This document shows positions 8,778 through 17,311 of a stretch of 64,000 nt of DNA, one piece after another. The DNA comes from an uncultured Prevotellaceae bacterium (GTDB taxonomy: Bacteria; Bacteroidota; Bacteroidia; Bacteroidales; Bacteroidaceae), in contig ONDS01000003.1 of the NCBI GenBank assembly GCA_900316685.1, positions 62,001-126,000 of the forward strand. The letters are read 5' to 3'. The notes under the pieces were generated by a model. That model saw only the letters and a list, made by a program, of their open reading frames with translations. It made no database searches and was not told the origin of the DNA. A program made the position numbers and the translations under genes. Numbering within the stretch: the stretch's first letter is position 1; each line of letters starts with the position of its first letter.

Positions 8778-9614
8778 ATGAAAAGAATCAAGATCATCAT
8801 AGTGGGTTTGACCCTCGCCTGTCTGCCTCTTGTGGGCGGCAGTGCCTGCAAAGGAGGAGAAACGACTAACGGCGACGAGACGACTGTCGCCCAAGTGAAG
8901 ACAAGTGGTGAAGAGACGGCATCGCAGGAAGCGGTAGCCCCTTCAGAAAGACAGGACGCCGGCGACGGCTCTGAGCCTTTGCGTCAATGGAAGGCAGGCA
9001 CGGTGGTCAGTGCCGATGCCGTGCGTGCCTTCGGCATCGACAACTGCTTCAAGGTAGAGCCCATCAGCGACGCGCTGTTCGCCAGGATGCAGGGCAAGTC
9101 GTATCCCAAAGGATGCACAGTAGCACGGAGCGACCTTCGCCATCTGAAGGTGTTGCACGTAGACATCGACGGCAACATCAAGATCGGCGAGATGGTGTGC
9201 AACAAAGCCATCGCGCAGGACCTGTTAGAGATATTCCGCACGCTCTACGACAACCGCTACCCCATCGAGCGCATGGTGCTCATCGACGAGTATGATGCCG
9301 ACGACGACCGTTCGATGCGCGACAACAACTCGTCGTGTTTCTGTTTCCGCAAGGTGATGGGCACCCAGAACCTGTCGAAGCATGCTCGCGGCCTGGCCGT
9401 AGACATCAACACGCTGTACAACCCCTGGGTGCATACGAGCAAGGGCAAGCGCAAGGTGGATCCTGCCACCGGTGCCCCTTATGCCGACCGCACGAAGAAG
9501 TTCCCTTACAAGATAGAGCAGGGCGACCTATGCCACCGGCTGTTCATCGCACATGGTTTCCGCTGGGGCGGCTCATGGCGCAGCAGCAAGGACTACCAGC
9601 ATTTCGACAAATAA
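8778..9614 (+). CDS. M15-family peptidoglycan peptidase (VanY/endolysin-like)
   Basis: 278 residues. The N-terminus is hydrophobic, with GGSAC as a possible weak lipobox, followed by a Glu/Thr-rich linker to about residue 70. The C-terminal half has the M15 zinc motif SKHARGLAVD (His202, Asp209) and the closing DYQHFDK (His275). These are the three expected zinc ligands. The family cleaves D-Ala-D-Ala or L-Ala-D-Glu bonds in peptidoglycan; which bond is cut here cannot be told. The start at 8778 is preferred over 8760 because the -7 element covers the upstream codons. It is exported, so it acts on the wall from the periplasm. Confidence 0.85.
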   Translation: MKRIKIIIVGLTLACLPLVGGSACKGGETTNGDETTVAQVKTSGEETASQEAVAPSERQDAGDGSEPLRQWKAGTVVSADAVRAFGIDNCFKVEPISDALFARMQGKSYPKGCTVARSDLRHLKVLHVDIDGNIKIGEMVCNKAIAQDLLEIFRTLYDNRYPIERMVLIDEYDADDDRSMRDNNSSCFCFRKVMGTQNLSKHARGLAVDINTLYNPWVHTSKGKRKVDPATGAPYADRTKKFPYKIEQGDLCHRLFIAHGFRWGGSWRSSKDYQHFDK

Positions 9615-9780
9615 GAGGGGGAGGGAGCCTCCCCCCTGCCCCCTCCCAAGGAGGGGGATAAGGAGCAAGAAGCAGGGAGCAAGAGAAATGTCCGCCGCAG
9701 GAGTATATTTCTTAACTCTTAACTCTTAATTCTTAACTCTTAATTCTTAACTCTTAATTCTTAACTTTTAACTCAAATAA
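9615..9780. repeat. Three different short-repeat tracts between the M15 and SH3 genes
   Basis: A G/C-rich segment of the CCCCTCCTTGGGAGGGG type (9616-9660) is followed by AGGAGCAAGAAGCAGGGAGC units (9660-9687). Next comes a tract of about seven TTAACTCTTAATTC units (9711-9775) that runs up to the next gene. No coding potential is visible. Confidence 0.8.
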
Positions 9781-9783
9781 ACC

Positions 9784-10287
9784 ATGAACAAGAAACTATT
9801 CACTATTTTACTGACAACGATGATGTTGTTCACTTTGTCGGTAGATGCCCAGACACGCGGCATCATCAAACGTACCAATGACGGATGGGTAGGACTACGC
9901 AGCGGTCCTGGCACCAACTACTCTCTAATACGCACCTTGCACGCTGGCGACATCGTGTACTACAGCAGTGTAGGCAACGGCTGGTCGAGGGTGAAATACA
10001 GTCCCAACGGCCAGTGGGTAGGTTATGTGGCCACCCGATTGATACAACGCGGCGGCCAGACCTACAACCAACCCCAAAGCAGTGGTCGCCGCTATGGTGT
10101 GATCAAGCGCACCAACGATGGTTGGGTGGGCTTGCGTAGCGGTCCCGGCACCAACTACACCCTGTTGCGCACACTCCATGCCGGCGACATCGTGTATTAC
10201 AGCAACCAAGGCAATGGTTGGTCGAGAGTGTCGTTCTCACCCAACGGACAGTGGGTAGGCTGGGTGGCCACACGTCTTATCCGCTGA
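9784..10287 (+). CDS. Secreted protein with two SH3b domains
   Basis: 167 residues. The signal peptide ends VDAQT. Two nearly identical SH3b repeats follow at about residues 24-85 and 100-167. Each has IKRTNDGWVGLRSGPGTNY, then LLRTLHAGDIVYYS-type and SPNGQWVG sequences. Bacterial SH3b domains bind cell wall peptides or modulate peptidoglycan hydrolases. With an M15 peptidase just upstream, a wall-targeting or adaptor role is plausible. There is no catalytic domain. The two copies are very similar at the DNA level too, indicating recent duplication. Confidence 0.85.
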   Translation: MNKKLFTILLTTMMLFTLSVDAQTRGIIKRTNDGWVGLRSGPGTNYSLIRTLHAGDIVYYSSVGNGWSRVKYSPNGQWVGYVATRLIQRGGQTYNQPQSSGRRYGVIKRTNDGWVGLRSGPGTNYTLLRTLHAGDIVYYSNQGNGWSRVSFSPNGQWVGWVATRLIR

Positions 10288-10324
10288 TATCATCAACCAA
10301 GCCGGCAATACCATCAATAAAGGC

Positions 10325-10921
10325 ATGAAGCAGCCATCCATGAGCGACGATGAGATACTCCGGGGTTTTCGCGAGGGCGACGACCACATCACCCGCGACT
10401 ACTTCTACGGCTATTGCCAGATAGCCTACGCCATCCATGACCGTCGCTATCTGTTGCGCAACAAGCCAGGGTTGGATTTCCACACCCTGGCCCATCGTTA
10501 TTACCTTGACTTAGTGCTCCATGACTGGGTTCAGCTGGAAGACCGTAGCGACCGCGTGAGTCTGAAGACTTGGATGGTGAAAGGATTCCTGTTTGTGGTG
10601 CTGGAAGCCATGCGCGACTATCAACGTGAGACGAAGCGCTCCGTGGACTGGGGCGAGCTCTTCGAGCAGAAAGCCGCACACACCGTGGACATAGGCAGCA
10701 ACACGCAGCAGTTCAACGAAGCCATCGAGGACATCTGCCACGAAGAGCTGAACGAGCAGGAGCCCGATTGCACCATCCTGCGCATGATACTCATACAAGG
10801 TTATAAAGGCAAGGAGGTGGCGCAACGCCTACATATCACCCCTTCCGCCGTGTCGCAACGCTACCGCAGGATGCGCGACCATATTGTTTTACCCTATCTA
10901 AAAGAACATCTGTATGCTTGA
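10325..10921 (+). CDS. ECF-like RNA polymerase sigma factor
   Basis: 198 residues, the usual length of an ECF sigma factor. A helical N-terminal region resembling region 2 is followed by a clear region 4 helix-turn-helix: ILIQGYKGKEVAQRLHITPS, then AVSQRYRRMRDH at about residues 155-185. Region 2 is divergent, so the match rests mainly on region 4 and on the downstream partner. It starts 37 bases after the SH3b gene and overlaps the next gene by 8 bases, the arrangement typical of a sigma/anti-sigma pair. Confidence 0.75.
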   Translation: MKQPSMSDDEILRGFREGDDHITRDYFYGYCQIAYAIHDRRYLLRNKPGLDFHTLAHRYYLDLVLHDWVQLEDRSDRVSLKTWMVKGFLFVVLEAMRDYQRETKRSVDWGELFEQKAAHTVDIGSNTQQFNEAIEDICHEELNEQEPDCTILRMILIQGYKGKEVAQRLHITPSAVSQRYRRMRDHIVLPYLKEHLYA

Positions 10922-11636
10922 ACAACCGCACAAAACCAAGATCGACCTGCCTGAGGAACTGCTCTGTGCTTACGTCGAAGGAAAAGCCACGCCTGAGGAA
11001 GAAAGGCGGTTGCTGCAGATGATGGCATCCGACCCATTGCTGGCCCAGTTTGTGCAAGACATGGAAGAAACGATGGGTATTATCGATATGGATTTCGATG
11101 ATGAGCTGGACGACAGCGTTTGCTACTCCATTTCCGCCGATGCATCGTTATGCGCATGCGAAGAACCGTATTGCGCACGCGAAAGGAGGGTGGAATCCCT
11201 CCGGCTCCAGTCCCGGATGAGCAAGCCCATGTCAACCCACCGGCGCGTGACGCCCAAGATGGTGAGACGTCTTGGAGCGAACGAGATATTCGTATTCGGC
11301 AGCAACCCATGGGGCATGCACAACGGCGGTGCGTCGAAGTTGGCCAAGGTGCGATTCGGCGCCATCCAGGGCCATGCCGAGGGTTTACAGGGGCAGAGTT
11401 ACGCCATTCCCACCATCGTGGGCAGCGTGGACAACATCGCCATCCATGTGAACCGTTTTCTCGCCTTCGCCCAAGAGCATCCCGAGTTGCATTTCCTCGT
11501 CACCCGCATTGGCTGTGGCACCGCCGGCTACGATCCCGCCGACATCGCCCCACTGTTTGTGAAAGCCAAGGACATGGAGAACATCTCGTTGCCTCAAGAC
11601 TTCTGGGATGTAATCCGCAGCATCACCCGCCTATGA
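10914..11636 (+). CDS. Anti-sigma-like N-terminus fused to an A1S_2505-like (macro-related) domain
   Basis: 240 residues without a membrane segment. Residues 9-50 (LPEELLCAYVEGKATPEEER, then a segment ending in MASDPLLAQFV) resemble the cytoplasmic sigma-binding helix of anti-sigma factors. A Cys-containing acidic linker follows. Residues about 110-240 (EIFVFGSNPWGMHNGGASKL, GLQGQSYAIPT, TRIGCGTAGYDPADIAPLF) match the domain of phage-associated A1S_2505-type proteins, which look related to macro domains. It is translationally coupled to the sigma factor by an 8-base overlap, and its TGA overlaps the start of the next gene. Inference: a soluble regulator of the sigma factor that may sense a nucleotide-type ligand. 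Confidence 0.7.
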   Translation: MLEQPHKTKIDLPEELLCAYVEGKATPEEERRLLQMMASDPLLAQFVQDMEETMGIIDMDFDDELDDSVCYSISADASLCACEEPYCARERRVESLRLQSRMSKPMSTHRRVTPKMVRRLGANEIFVFGSNPWGMHNGGASKLAKVRFGAIQGHAEGLQGQSYAIPTIVGSVDNIAIHVNRFLAFAQEHPELHFLVTRIGCGTAGYDPADIAPLFVKAKDMENISLPQDFWDVIRSITRL

Positions 11637-11803
11637 TTTGGCAATATATTATCATAGCGATAGCCGTCATCACCTGTATAGGTTATGCCGGCTATCGCAT
11701 TTATCGTTCCCTCCGTGATAAGGATGGGAATCCCGCCTGTGCCGGGTGCCCCCTGAAGAAGCAGTGCACCCGGAAAGAAGAGTGCGGGAAAGAGCTTATC
11801 TGA
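11633..11803 (+). CDS. Small Cys-rich membrane protein, FeoB-associated type
   Basis: 56 residues. One N-terminal transmembrane helix (WQYIIIAIAVITCIGYAGY) is followed by a short basic stretch and a Cys cluster, CAGCPLKKQCTRKEEC. This is the layout of the FeoB-associated Cys-rich family. The start codon overlaps the preceding TGA (ATGA). No feoA or feoB is nearby, so the iron link is only by family. The Cys cluster could bind iron or zinc. Confidence 0.65.
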   Translation: MIWQYIIIAIAVITCIGYAGYRIYRSLRDKDGNPACAGCPLKKQCTRKEECGKELI

Positions 11804-12148
11804 TTCTCGATCCGTCGATGGCATACACCGAGCCTGCATGGTCATGACCGAACACATGAGGCACACCCATAAAGAGTAAAAATGTTTCATTATCGATTAA
11901 TGTGCTTAGGTAAGAAAATGTTTATTTTTCGGTTGCAAAAACACCTTATTTTAATACATGGCATTTCTCGCCATGTAAAATAATGTTAAATTCCTGCAAT
12001 AAGGGTATGGAAAAGGGCTTGCAAAGGGCCGAAAACGTTTATATGGAATCCACTTCTTAAAAAATGAAAGCGTTATATTACTTATTGTATTTCAGCAGCT
12101 TATTAAAATTGTCATTTTTACAATCATCCACTTTTTTACTTTATTCGC
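11804..12148. other. Intergenic region upstream of susC
   Basis: AT-rich and without a credible gene. It contains a perfect 8-bp hairpin, TACATGGC/GCCATGTA (11955-11962 and 11970-11977, 7-base loop). That hairpin could be a weak terminator for the small Cys-rich gene or an operator. Nothing else recognisable. Confidence 0.5.
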
Positions 12149-12179
12149 TTGATTTCGACCTTTTATTCATATAAATTTG
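12149..12179 (+). promoter_or_regulatory. Promoter of the PUL (susC)
   Basis: TTG at 12149-12151, a 20-base spacer, then TAAATTTG at 12172-12179. Transcription should start near 12186, giving a leader of about 165 bases that contains the CCCTAAA repeat. Confidence 0.75.
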
Positions 12180-12221
12180 CAAACGGATTCCGAGGTAGGG
12201 AAGAACTGGTTTCCCCATCGA

Positions 12222-12316
12222 CATCCAAACCCTAAACCCTAAACCCTAAACGATCACCCCTAAACCCTAAACCATCACCCCTGAACCCTAAACCTTCACC
12301 CCTAAACCCTAAACCA
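12222..12316. repeat. Telomere-like CCCTAAA repeat in the susC leader
   Basis: Ten or so CCCTAAA/CCCCTAAA units are arranged in a higher-order repeat of about 21 bases (ATCACCCCTAAACCCTAAAC, with small variations). The minus strand is the G-rich strand (TTTAGGG). The tract ends 35 bases before the susC start codon. Confidence 0.9.
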
Positions 12317-12351
12317 AATAATTACCTAAATAACATTAAAAACTTAATTTT

Positions 12352-15300
12352 ATGAAAAAAGGAAGTTTCCTATTTGCATTATTGACATTCCTGATGATGT
12401 CAGTAAGCACCTTCGCCCAGAAGCAGAATTTCTCGGGCACGGTGTACGACAGCAGCGGAGAGCCGATTATCGGCGCTTCCGTGATTGAGAAAGGCACCTC
12501 CAACGGGGCCATCACCGACATCGACGGCCATTTCACCGTGTCGGTGAACCCAGGAGCCACGCTTGTCATCTCCTACATCGGTTACCAGACTGTGGAGACG
12601 ACGGCAGCCAACGACATGAACGTCACCTTGCAGGAAGACTCGCAGCTGTTAGGCGACGTGGTGGTCATCGGTTATGGCGTACAGAAGAAGAGCGTGGTGA
12701 CCGCCGCCATCGCCAAGGTGAGCAGCGACGACCTCGACGGCAAGACCCGTCTGCGCGCCGAGGATGCCCTGAAGGGTATGGCCGCCGGTGTGAACGTGAC
12801 CTCCGCCTCGGGTCAGCCCGGTGCGAAATCGCTGATCCGCATCCGCGGTATCGGCACCATCAACGATTCCAACCCCCTGTACATCATCGATGGCATGCCC
12901 ACCGACCAGGACGGTATGGAATCGGTGAACCCCAACGACATTGAGAGCATCGAGGTGCTGAAAGATGCCGCTTCAGGAGCCATCTACGGAGCGCGTGCCG
13001 CCAACGGCGTGATCCTCGTGACCACGAAGAAAGGAAAGATAGGCAAGGCGCAGATCAACTACACCTTCTCCTACGGATGGCAGAGCAAATGGCGCAAACG
13101 CGACGTGACCAGTGCCACCGACTACGCCATCCTGCAGAACGAGCGCAACCTGCAAAACGGGCAGGCTCCGCTCTATGCCGACCCCTACAACCTGGTGGAT
13201 GCCAATGGCGACCCCATCACCGGCTTCGGCACCAACTGGCAGGATGAGATCTTCAACGACAACGCCCCCATCGTGCAGCACGACCTGTCGGTGAGCGGTG
13301 CCAGCGAGAAGGTGAACTACTACCTCTCCCTTGGCTACTTCACCCAAGAGGGTATCGTAGGTGGCAACTTCGGCCAGTCGAACTACGACCGTCTGACCAT
13401 CCGCTCGAACAACCAGATCAACCTGTTCGACGAATCGAAGGAACGCACATTCCTCAACAAACTCGACCTGGGCGCCAACCTTTCTTATATGCGCGTACAC
13501 AACACAGGCATCGGCACCAACTCCGCCTTCGGCTCAGCATTGGGTTCGGCACTCTACCTGGCTCCCACCCTGCCCGTCACGCTCCGTGGCGATGTGGCAC
13601 AGGCCATGATAGCCCAGTATCCGCAATACGACCTCTACAAGGATGCCAACGGCAACCCCTATACCATCCCCGGCTATGTGGGATCTTACAACGAGATGAA
13701 CAACCCCGTGGCCATGATGCAGGGCAACCCCACACGCAACTGGTCGCATAAGTTCATGCCCAAGTTCAGCCTCGACCTGCAACTCTGGGACGAGATCAAG
13801 TACCACTTCACCTGGAGTGCCGAACTGTCGTTCTGGGGCAACGAAGGTGCCACCCTGCAGAAATTCTACCTCTCCGGTAACAACAACTCCGACCACACCC
13901 AGGCCAGCGCCTACAAAGGCAACAACAACACATGGCAGATAGAGAACACACTGACCTACGACAAGACCTTCGGCAAGCACACCATCGGTGTGGTGCTCGG
14001 ACAGTCGGCGATGAAGTTCAAGGGCGACGACCTGAGCGCCTACCGTTGGAACCTTATCAACATCGACAAGCCCTACCTGAACTACGCCACTCAGGTGGAC
14101 TATGAGACCACCGTGGATGCCGACGGCAATATCATCGGTGTGAAGAACCTCACCGGCAACGGCGGCGGCCCTTATGTGGAGCACCGTCTGACCTCGCTCT
14201 TCGCCCGTCTGAGCTACAACTACGACGAGCGCTACATGTTCCAGGGCACCATCCGCCGCGATGGTTCGAGCCGCTTCGGCGCGAACAACAAATACGGCAC
14301 CTTCCCCTCCTTCTCCGTAGGATGGAACGTGATGAACGAAGCCTTCATGGAGCAGACACGCACCTGGCTGTCGAACCTGAAACTGCGTGTGAGCTGGGGT
14401 AAGAACGGTAACGACAACATCGGCGACTTCGCCTATACCACCCTGTCGACCACTGGTGGCGACAGCAACTATTACTTCGGTTCCACCGGCGTGATGAACG
14501 TGGGCTCGAAAGCCAACCGACTGGCTAACGAAGACCTGAAATGGGAGGAGAGCGAGCAGACCGACCTCGGTCTCGACCTGGGGCTGTTCAATAACCAACT
14601 CACCTTCAGCGTCGACTATTTCATCAAAAAGACCAACGGCATGATCATCGACATGCCCATCCCGAGTTACGTGGGTGAGGCCCGTCCGTTGGCCAACGTA
14701 GGCGACATGGAGAACTCCGGCGTGGAGTTTGAACTGGGCTACAAGTGGCACATCAGCGACGCCACCTTCGCCATCAAGGGCAACGCCTCCTACCTGCACA
14801 ACAAGTTGAAGAACTTAGGCAACGACACAGGATTCCTCAACTGGGGCATCAGCCAGTTCAGCGACGGTAGCACACGTGCCGAGAACGGCCAGCCCTTCCC
14901 CTTCTTCTATGGTTACAAGACCGACGGCGTGTTCCAGAACATGGCCGAGGTACAGGCCTACACCAACGCCTCCGGCGGACTGATCATGCCTAACGCCCAT
15001 CCCGGCGACGTGCGCTTCGTGGATGTAAACGGTGACGGCCAAATCACCGACGACGACCGCACCAACATCGGCAGCGGCACACCCGACTGGACCTTCGGTC
15101 TCACCCTCAACGCCGAATGGAAAGGGTTCGACCTGAGCCTCTTCTTCCAAGGCGTGAGCGGCGTGGACGTGTTCGACGCCACCTTCCGCCGCGATGTGGC
15201 CTCGGGCAACTACCCCACGTGGCTCCTCGACCGCTGGACCGGCGAAGGCACCTCCACCAAACTGCCCGCCATCGGCGACAGCAAGAACTGGGTGGCCAGC

Positions 15301-15555
15301 GACCTCTATGTACAGGACGGTTCCTACCTGCGCCTGAAGAACATCACCCTGGGCTATACCCTGCCGCGCGACATCACACGCAAGATCCGCATCGAACGGC
15401 TGCGCATCTTCGGCCGCGCCGAGAACCTCTTCACCTGGACCAAATACTGGGGCTTCGACCCGGAAATCGGTACAAGCAGCACCTCTTTGGGCGTCGACTA
15501 CGGCGTATATCCGCAAGCACGCACCTGGACCATAGGATTCAACATTTCTTTGTAG
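12352..15555 (+). CDS. SusC/RagA-type TonB-dependent outer membrane transporter
   Basis: 1067 residues. The signal peptide (MKKGSFLFALLTFLMMSVSTFAQ) is followed by a carboxypeptidase-regulatory-like domain (GTVYDSSGEPIIGASVIEKG) at about residues 28-100. Then comes the plug (VVVIGYGVQKKSVVTAAIAKV; IIDGMPTDQDG; ESIEVLKDAASGAIYGARAA) and a beta-barrel ending WTIGFNISL. It imports oligosaccharides across the outer membrane using TonB energy, with the SusD lid encoded next. It is the first gene of the PUL and lies directly behind the promoter and the CCCTAAA tract. Confidence 0.95.
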   Translation: MKKGSFLFALLTFLMMSVSTFAQKQNFSGTVYDSSGEPIIGASVIEKGTSNGAITDIDGHFTVSVNPGATLVISYIGYQTVETTAANDMNVTLQEDSQLLGDVVVIGYGVQKKSVVTAAIAKVSSDDLDGKTRLRAEDALKGMAAGVNVTSASGQPGAKSLIRIRGIGTINDSNPLYIIDGMPTDQDGMESVNPNDIESIEVLKDAASGAIYGARAANGVILVTTKKGKIGKAQINYTFSYGWQSKWRKRDVTSATDYAILQNERNLQNGQAPLYADPYNLVDANGDPITGFGTNWQDEIFNDNAPIVQHDLSVSGASEKVNYYLSLGYFTQEGIVGGNFGQSNYDRLTIRSNNQINLFDESKERTFLNKLDLGANLSYMRVHNTGIGTNSAFGSALGSALYLAPTLPVTLRGDVAQAMIAQYPQYDLYKDANGNPYTIPGYVGSYNEMNNPVAMMQGNPTRNWSHKFMPKFSLDLQLWDEIKYHFTWSAELSFWGNEGATLQKFYLSGNNNSDHTQASAYKGNNNTWQIENTLTYDKTFGKHTIGVVLGQSAMKFKGDDLSAYRWNLINIDKPYLNYATQVDYETTVDADGNIIGVKNLTGNGGGPYVEHRLTSLFARLSYNYDERYMFQGTIRRDGSSRFGANNKYGTFPSFSVGWNVMNEAFMEQTRTWLSNLKLRVSWGKNGNDNIGDFAYTTLSTTGGDSNYYFGSTGVMNVGSKANRLANEDLKWEESEQTDLGLDLGLFNNQLTFSVDYFIKKTNGMIIDMPIPSYVGEARPLANVGDMENSGVEFELGYKWHISDATFAIKGNASYLHNKLKNLGNDTGFLNWGISQFSDGSTRAENGQPFPFFYGYKTDGVFQNMAEVQAYTNASGGLIMPNAHPGDVRFVDVNGDGQITDDDRTNIGSGTPDWTFGLTLNAEWKGFDLSLFFQGVSGVDVFDATFRRDVASGNYPTWLLDRWTGEGTSTKLPAIGDSKNWVASDLYVQDGSYLRLKNITLGYTLPRDITRKIRIERLRIFGRAENLFTWTKYWGFDPEIGTSSTSLGVDYGVYPQARTWTIGFNISL

Positions 15556-15664
15556 GATAAGGAGCAAGGGGCAAGGAGCAAGGGGCAAGGGGCAAGAGAT
15601 TAGCCCTATAAGCCTTATAAGCCCTATTAGCCCTATTAGCCCTATTAGCCCTATTAGCCCAATA
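15556..15664. repeat. Two short-repeat tracts after susC
   Basis: GGAGCAAGGGGCAAG units (15558-15598) start right after the stop codon. They are followed by CCCTATTAGCCCTATAAGCC-type nonamer units (15601-15663). The latter also occur in the next intercistronic gap. Confidence 0.85.
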
Positions 15665-15686
15665 ATCAATAAATCAACCAAAAGTT

Positions 15687-17213
15687 ATGAAACAACATAT
15701 TTCCATCATAGCACTGTTCGCAGCCGGAGCCTTCACGCTGGCCTCGTGCAGCGACGACTTCCTTGAGGTGAAGAAGCCCGACGGCGAGCCTTTGGAGGAA
15801 TACTATACCACCGACGAGCGACTGAACGAGGCGCTGAACTCCGCCTATGCCCCGCTGCACTGGCCAGACTGGGACGGCACCGCCTACAACGACCTGACCG
15901 TGGATGCCGAGATCCTCGGCGACGACTTCTGGGTGGGCGGCGAGACAGCCACCGACAACCTGCACTGGCATAAACTGTTCAACTTCGAGGGAAGCGGCAA
16001 CTACACCCTCGCCACCCTTTGGACCGACTTCTACAGCGGCATCAAACGCTGCAACGACGCCATCAAATATTGCTCATGGGGCAACGGCTCCGAATCGGAG
16101 CGCACGTCGATAGACGCCCAGGCCCGCCTGCTGCGCGTTTACTACTACAACATCCTCTGGCACTACTACGGCAATGTACCCTTCTATCTCGAAAACCTGA
16201 CCACGCCCTATACAGCGCCGCAGATGAAGGCTGACGAGATCTACGCCCAACTGCTGACCGAACTCGAGGCCATCATTGCCTCGAAGGCGCTTCCCCTGCG
16301 CTGGGACAACGCCAATGCCGGACGTGTGTCACAGGCCATGGCTTACATGCTCTACGCTGAGATGGTGATGTACCAGAATGACACCGCCCGCTATCCGCAG
16401 GCCTTGGCCTATATGAAGGAACTCATCGCCTCGCCTGAATACCAACTCAACCCCGACTATGCCGCCATCTGGAAAGAGAGTGGCGAGTGGTGCCAGGAGA
16501 GCATCTTCGAGATCAACTACAACGACGACCAGGCACAGCGCAACTGGGTGATTGATGGTGTCAACTTCTCCACCTGGGCCGGAGGTACGGTGCTGCCCAC
16601 CCTCATCTCGCCCAACAAATGGCCAGGCGGCGACGGATGGAACACAGGTGAGGACGGCTGGGGCTTCCTGCCCATGCGCGTGGAGACCTACGACATGTTC
16701 GCCGCCAACGACCAGCGCCGCGACGCCACTTGCTGGGATGTGCGCGGTGTGGAGTACACCAACCGCTACCAGGACACCCACATCTGGCTGGCCAAGTACC
16801 GTCCGTTCTCCGACAACAACAAGGACTGCCCCACCTCGAAGAACCTCAACTACAATAACAACAAACGTATCTACCGCTACGCCGAGACGCTGCTCAACGC
16901 CGCCGAACTGCTGTTGGCTACTGGCGGCAACAACAGCGAGGCCACAGGCTACCTGAACCAGGTGCGCCAGCGTGCCGGACTGGAACCCTTGGGCAGCATC
17001 ACCGAGGATGACATCATCAACGAGCGCCATCTGGAGTTCGTGGGTGAGGGCAAACGCTACTTCGACCTTGTGCGCACCGGCCGTGCCGCCACCACCTTGG
17101 TGCCCGACAAATACGGCTACCGCACCAACTCATGGACACCCAACAAGAAGCATATCCCACTGGCACAGTCGGAACTCGATGCCGACCCCAGCCTGGTGCA
17201 GAATGAGTATTAA
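15687..17213 (+). CDS. SusD/RagB-type glycan-binding outer membrane lipoprotein
   Basis: 508 residues. The lipobox is TLASCSDDF. The SusD fold is seen in the N-terminal DFLEVKKPDGEPLEEYYTTD and in the helical TPR-like middle. The C-terminus has ETLLNAAELLLATGG, GYLNQVRQRAG and ERHLEFVGEGKRYFDLVRTG. It forms the hinged lid over the SusC barrel and captures glycan. The gap from susC is 131 bases and filled with repeats, yet co-transcription is expected. Confidence 0.95.
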   Translation: MKQHISIIALFAAGAFTLASCSDDFLEVKKPDGEPLEEYYTTDERLNEALNSAYAPLHWPDWDGTAYNDLTVDAEILGDDFWVGGETATDNLHWHKLFNFEGSGNYTLATLWTDFYSGIKRCNDAIKYCSWGNGSESERTSIDAQARLLRVYYYNILWHYYGNVPFYLENLTTPYTAPQMKADEIYAQLLTELEAIIASKALPLRWDNANAGRVSQAMAYMLYAEMVMYQNDTARYPQALAYMKELIASPEYQLNPDYAAIWKESGEWCQESIFEINYNDDQAQRNWVIDGVNFSTWAGGTVLPTLISPNKWPGGDGWNTGEDGWGFLPMRVETYDMFAANDQRRDATCWDVRGVEYTNRYQDTHIWLAKYRPFSDNNKDCPTSKNLNYNNNKRIYRYAETLLNAAELLLATGGNNSEATGYLNQVRQRAGLEPLGSITEDDIINERHLEFVGEGKRYFDLVRTGRAATTLVPDKYGYRTNSWTPNKKHIPLAQSELDADPSLVQNEY

Positions 17214-17215
17214 GA

Positions 17216-17290
17216 GGTGAGGGGTGAGAGGTGAGGGGTGAGAGAAATGCCAATTAGCCCTATAAGCCCTATTAGCCCTATAAGCCAAAA
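17216..17290. repeat. GTGAGGGGTGAGAG and CCCTATTAGCC repeats after susD
   Basis: Two copies of the 14-base GAGGTGAGGGGTGA unit (17216-17243) begin two bases after the stop. Several TTAGCCCTATAAGCCC units follow (17253-17290). Confidence 0.85.
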
Positions 17291-17311
17291 TAACCAAAAA
17301 CAATAAGAACA

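Noticed and set aside
13534..14799. A 421-codon minus-strand open frame
   Set aside because: Antisense to the susC barrel. Its Val/Gly/His-rich composition is typical of antisense frames in GC-rich genes.
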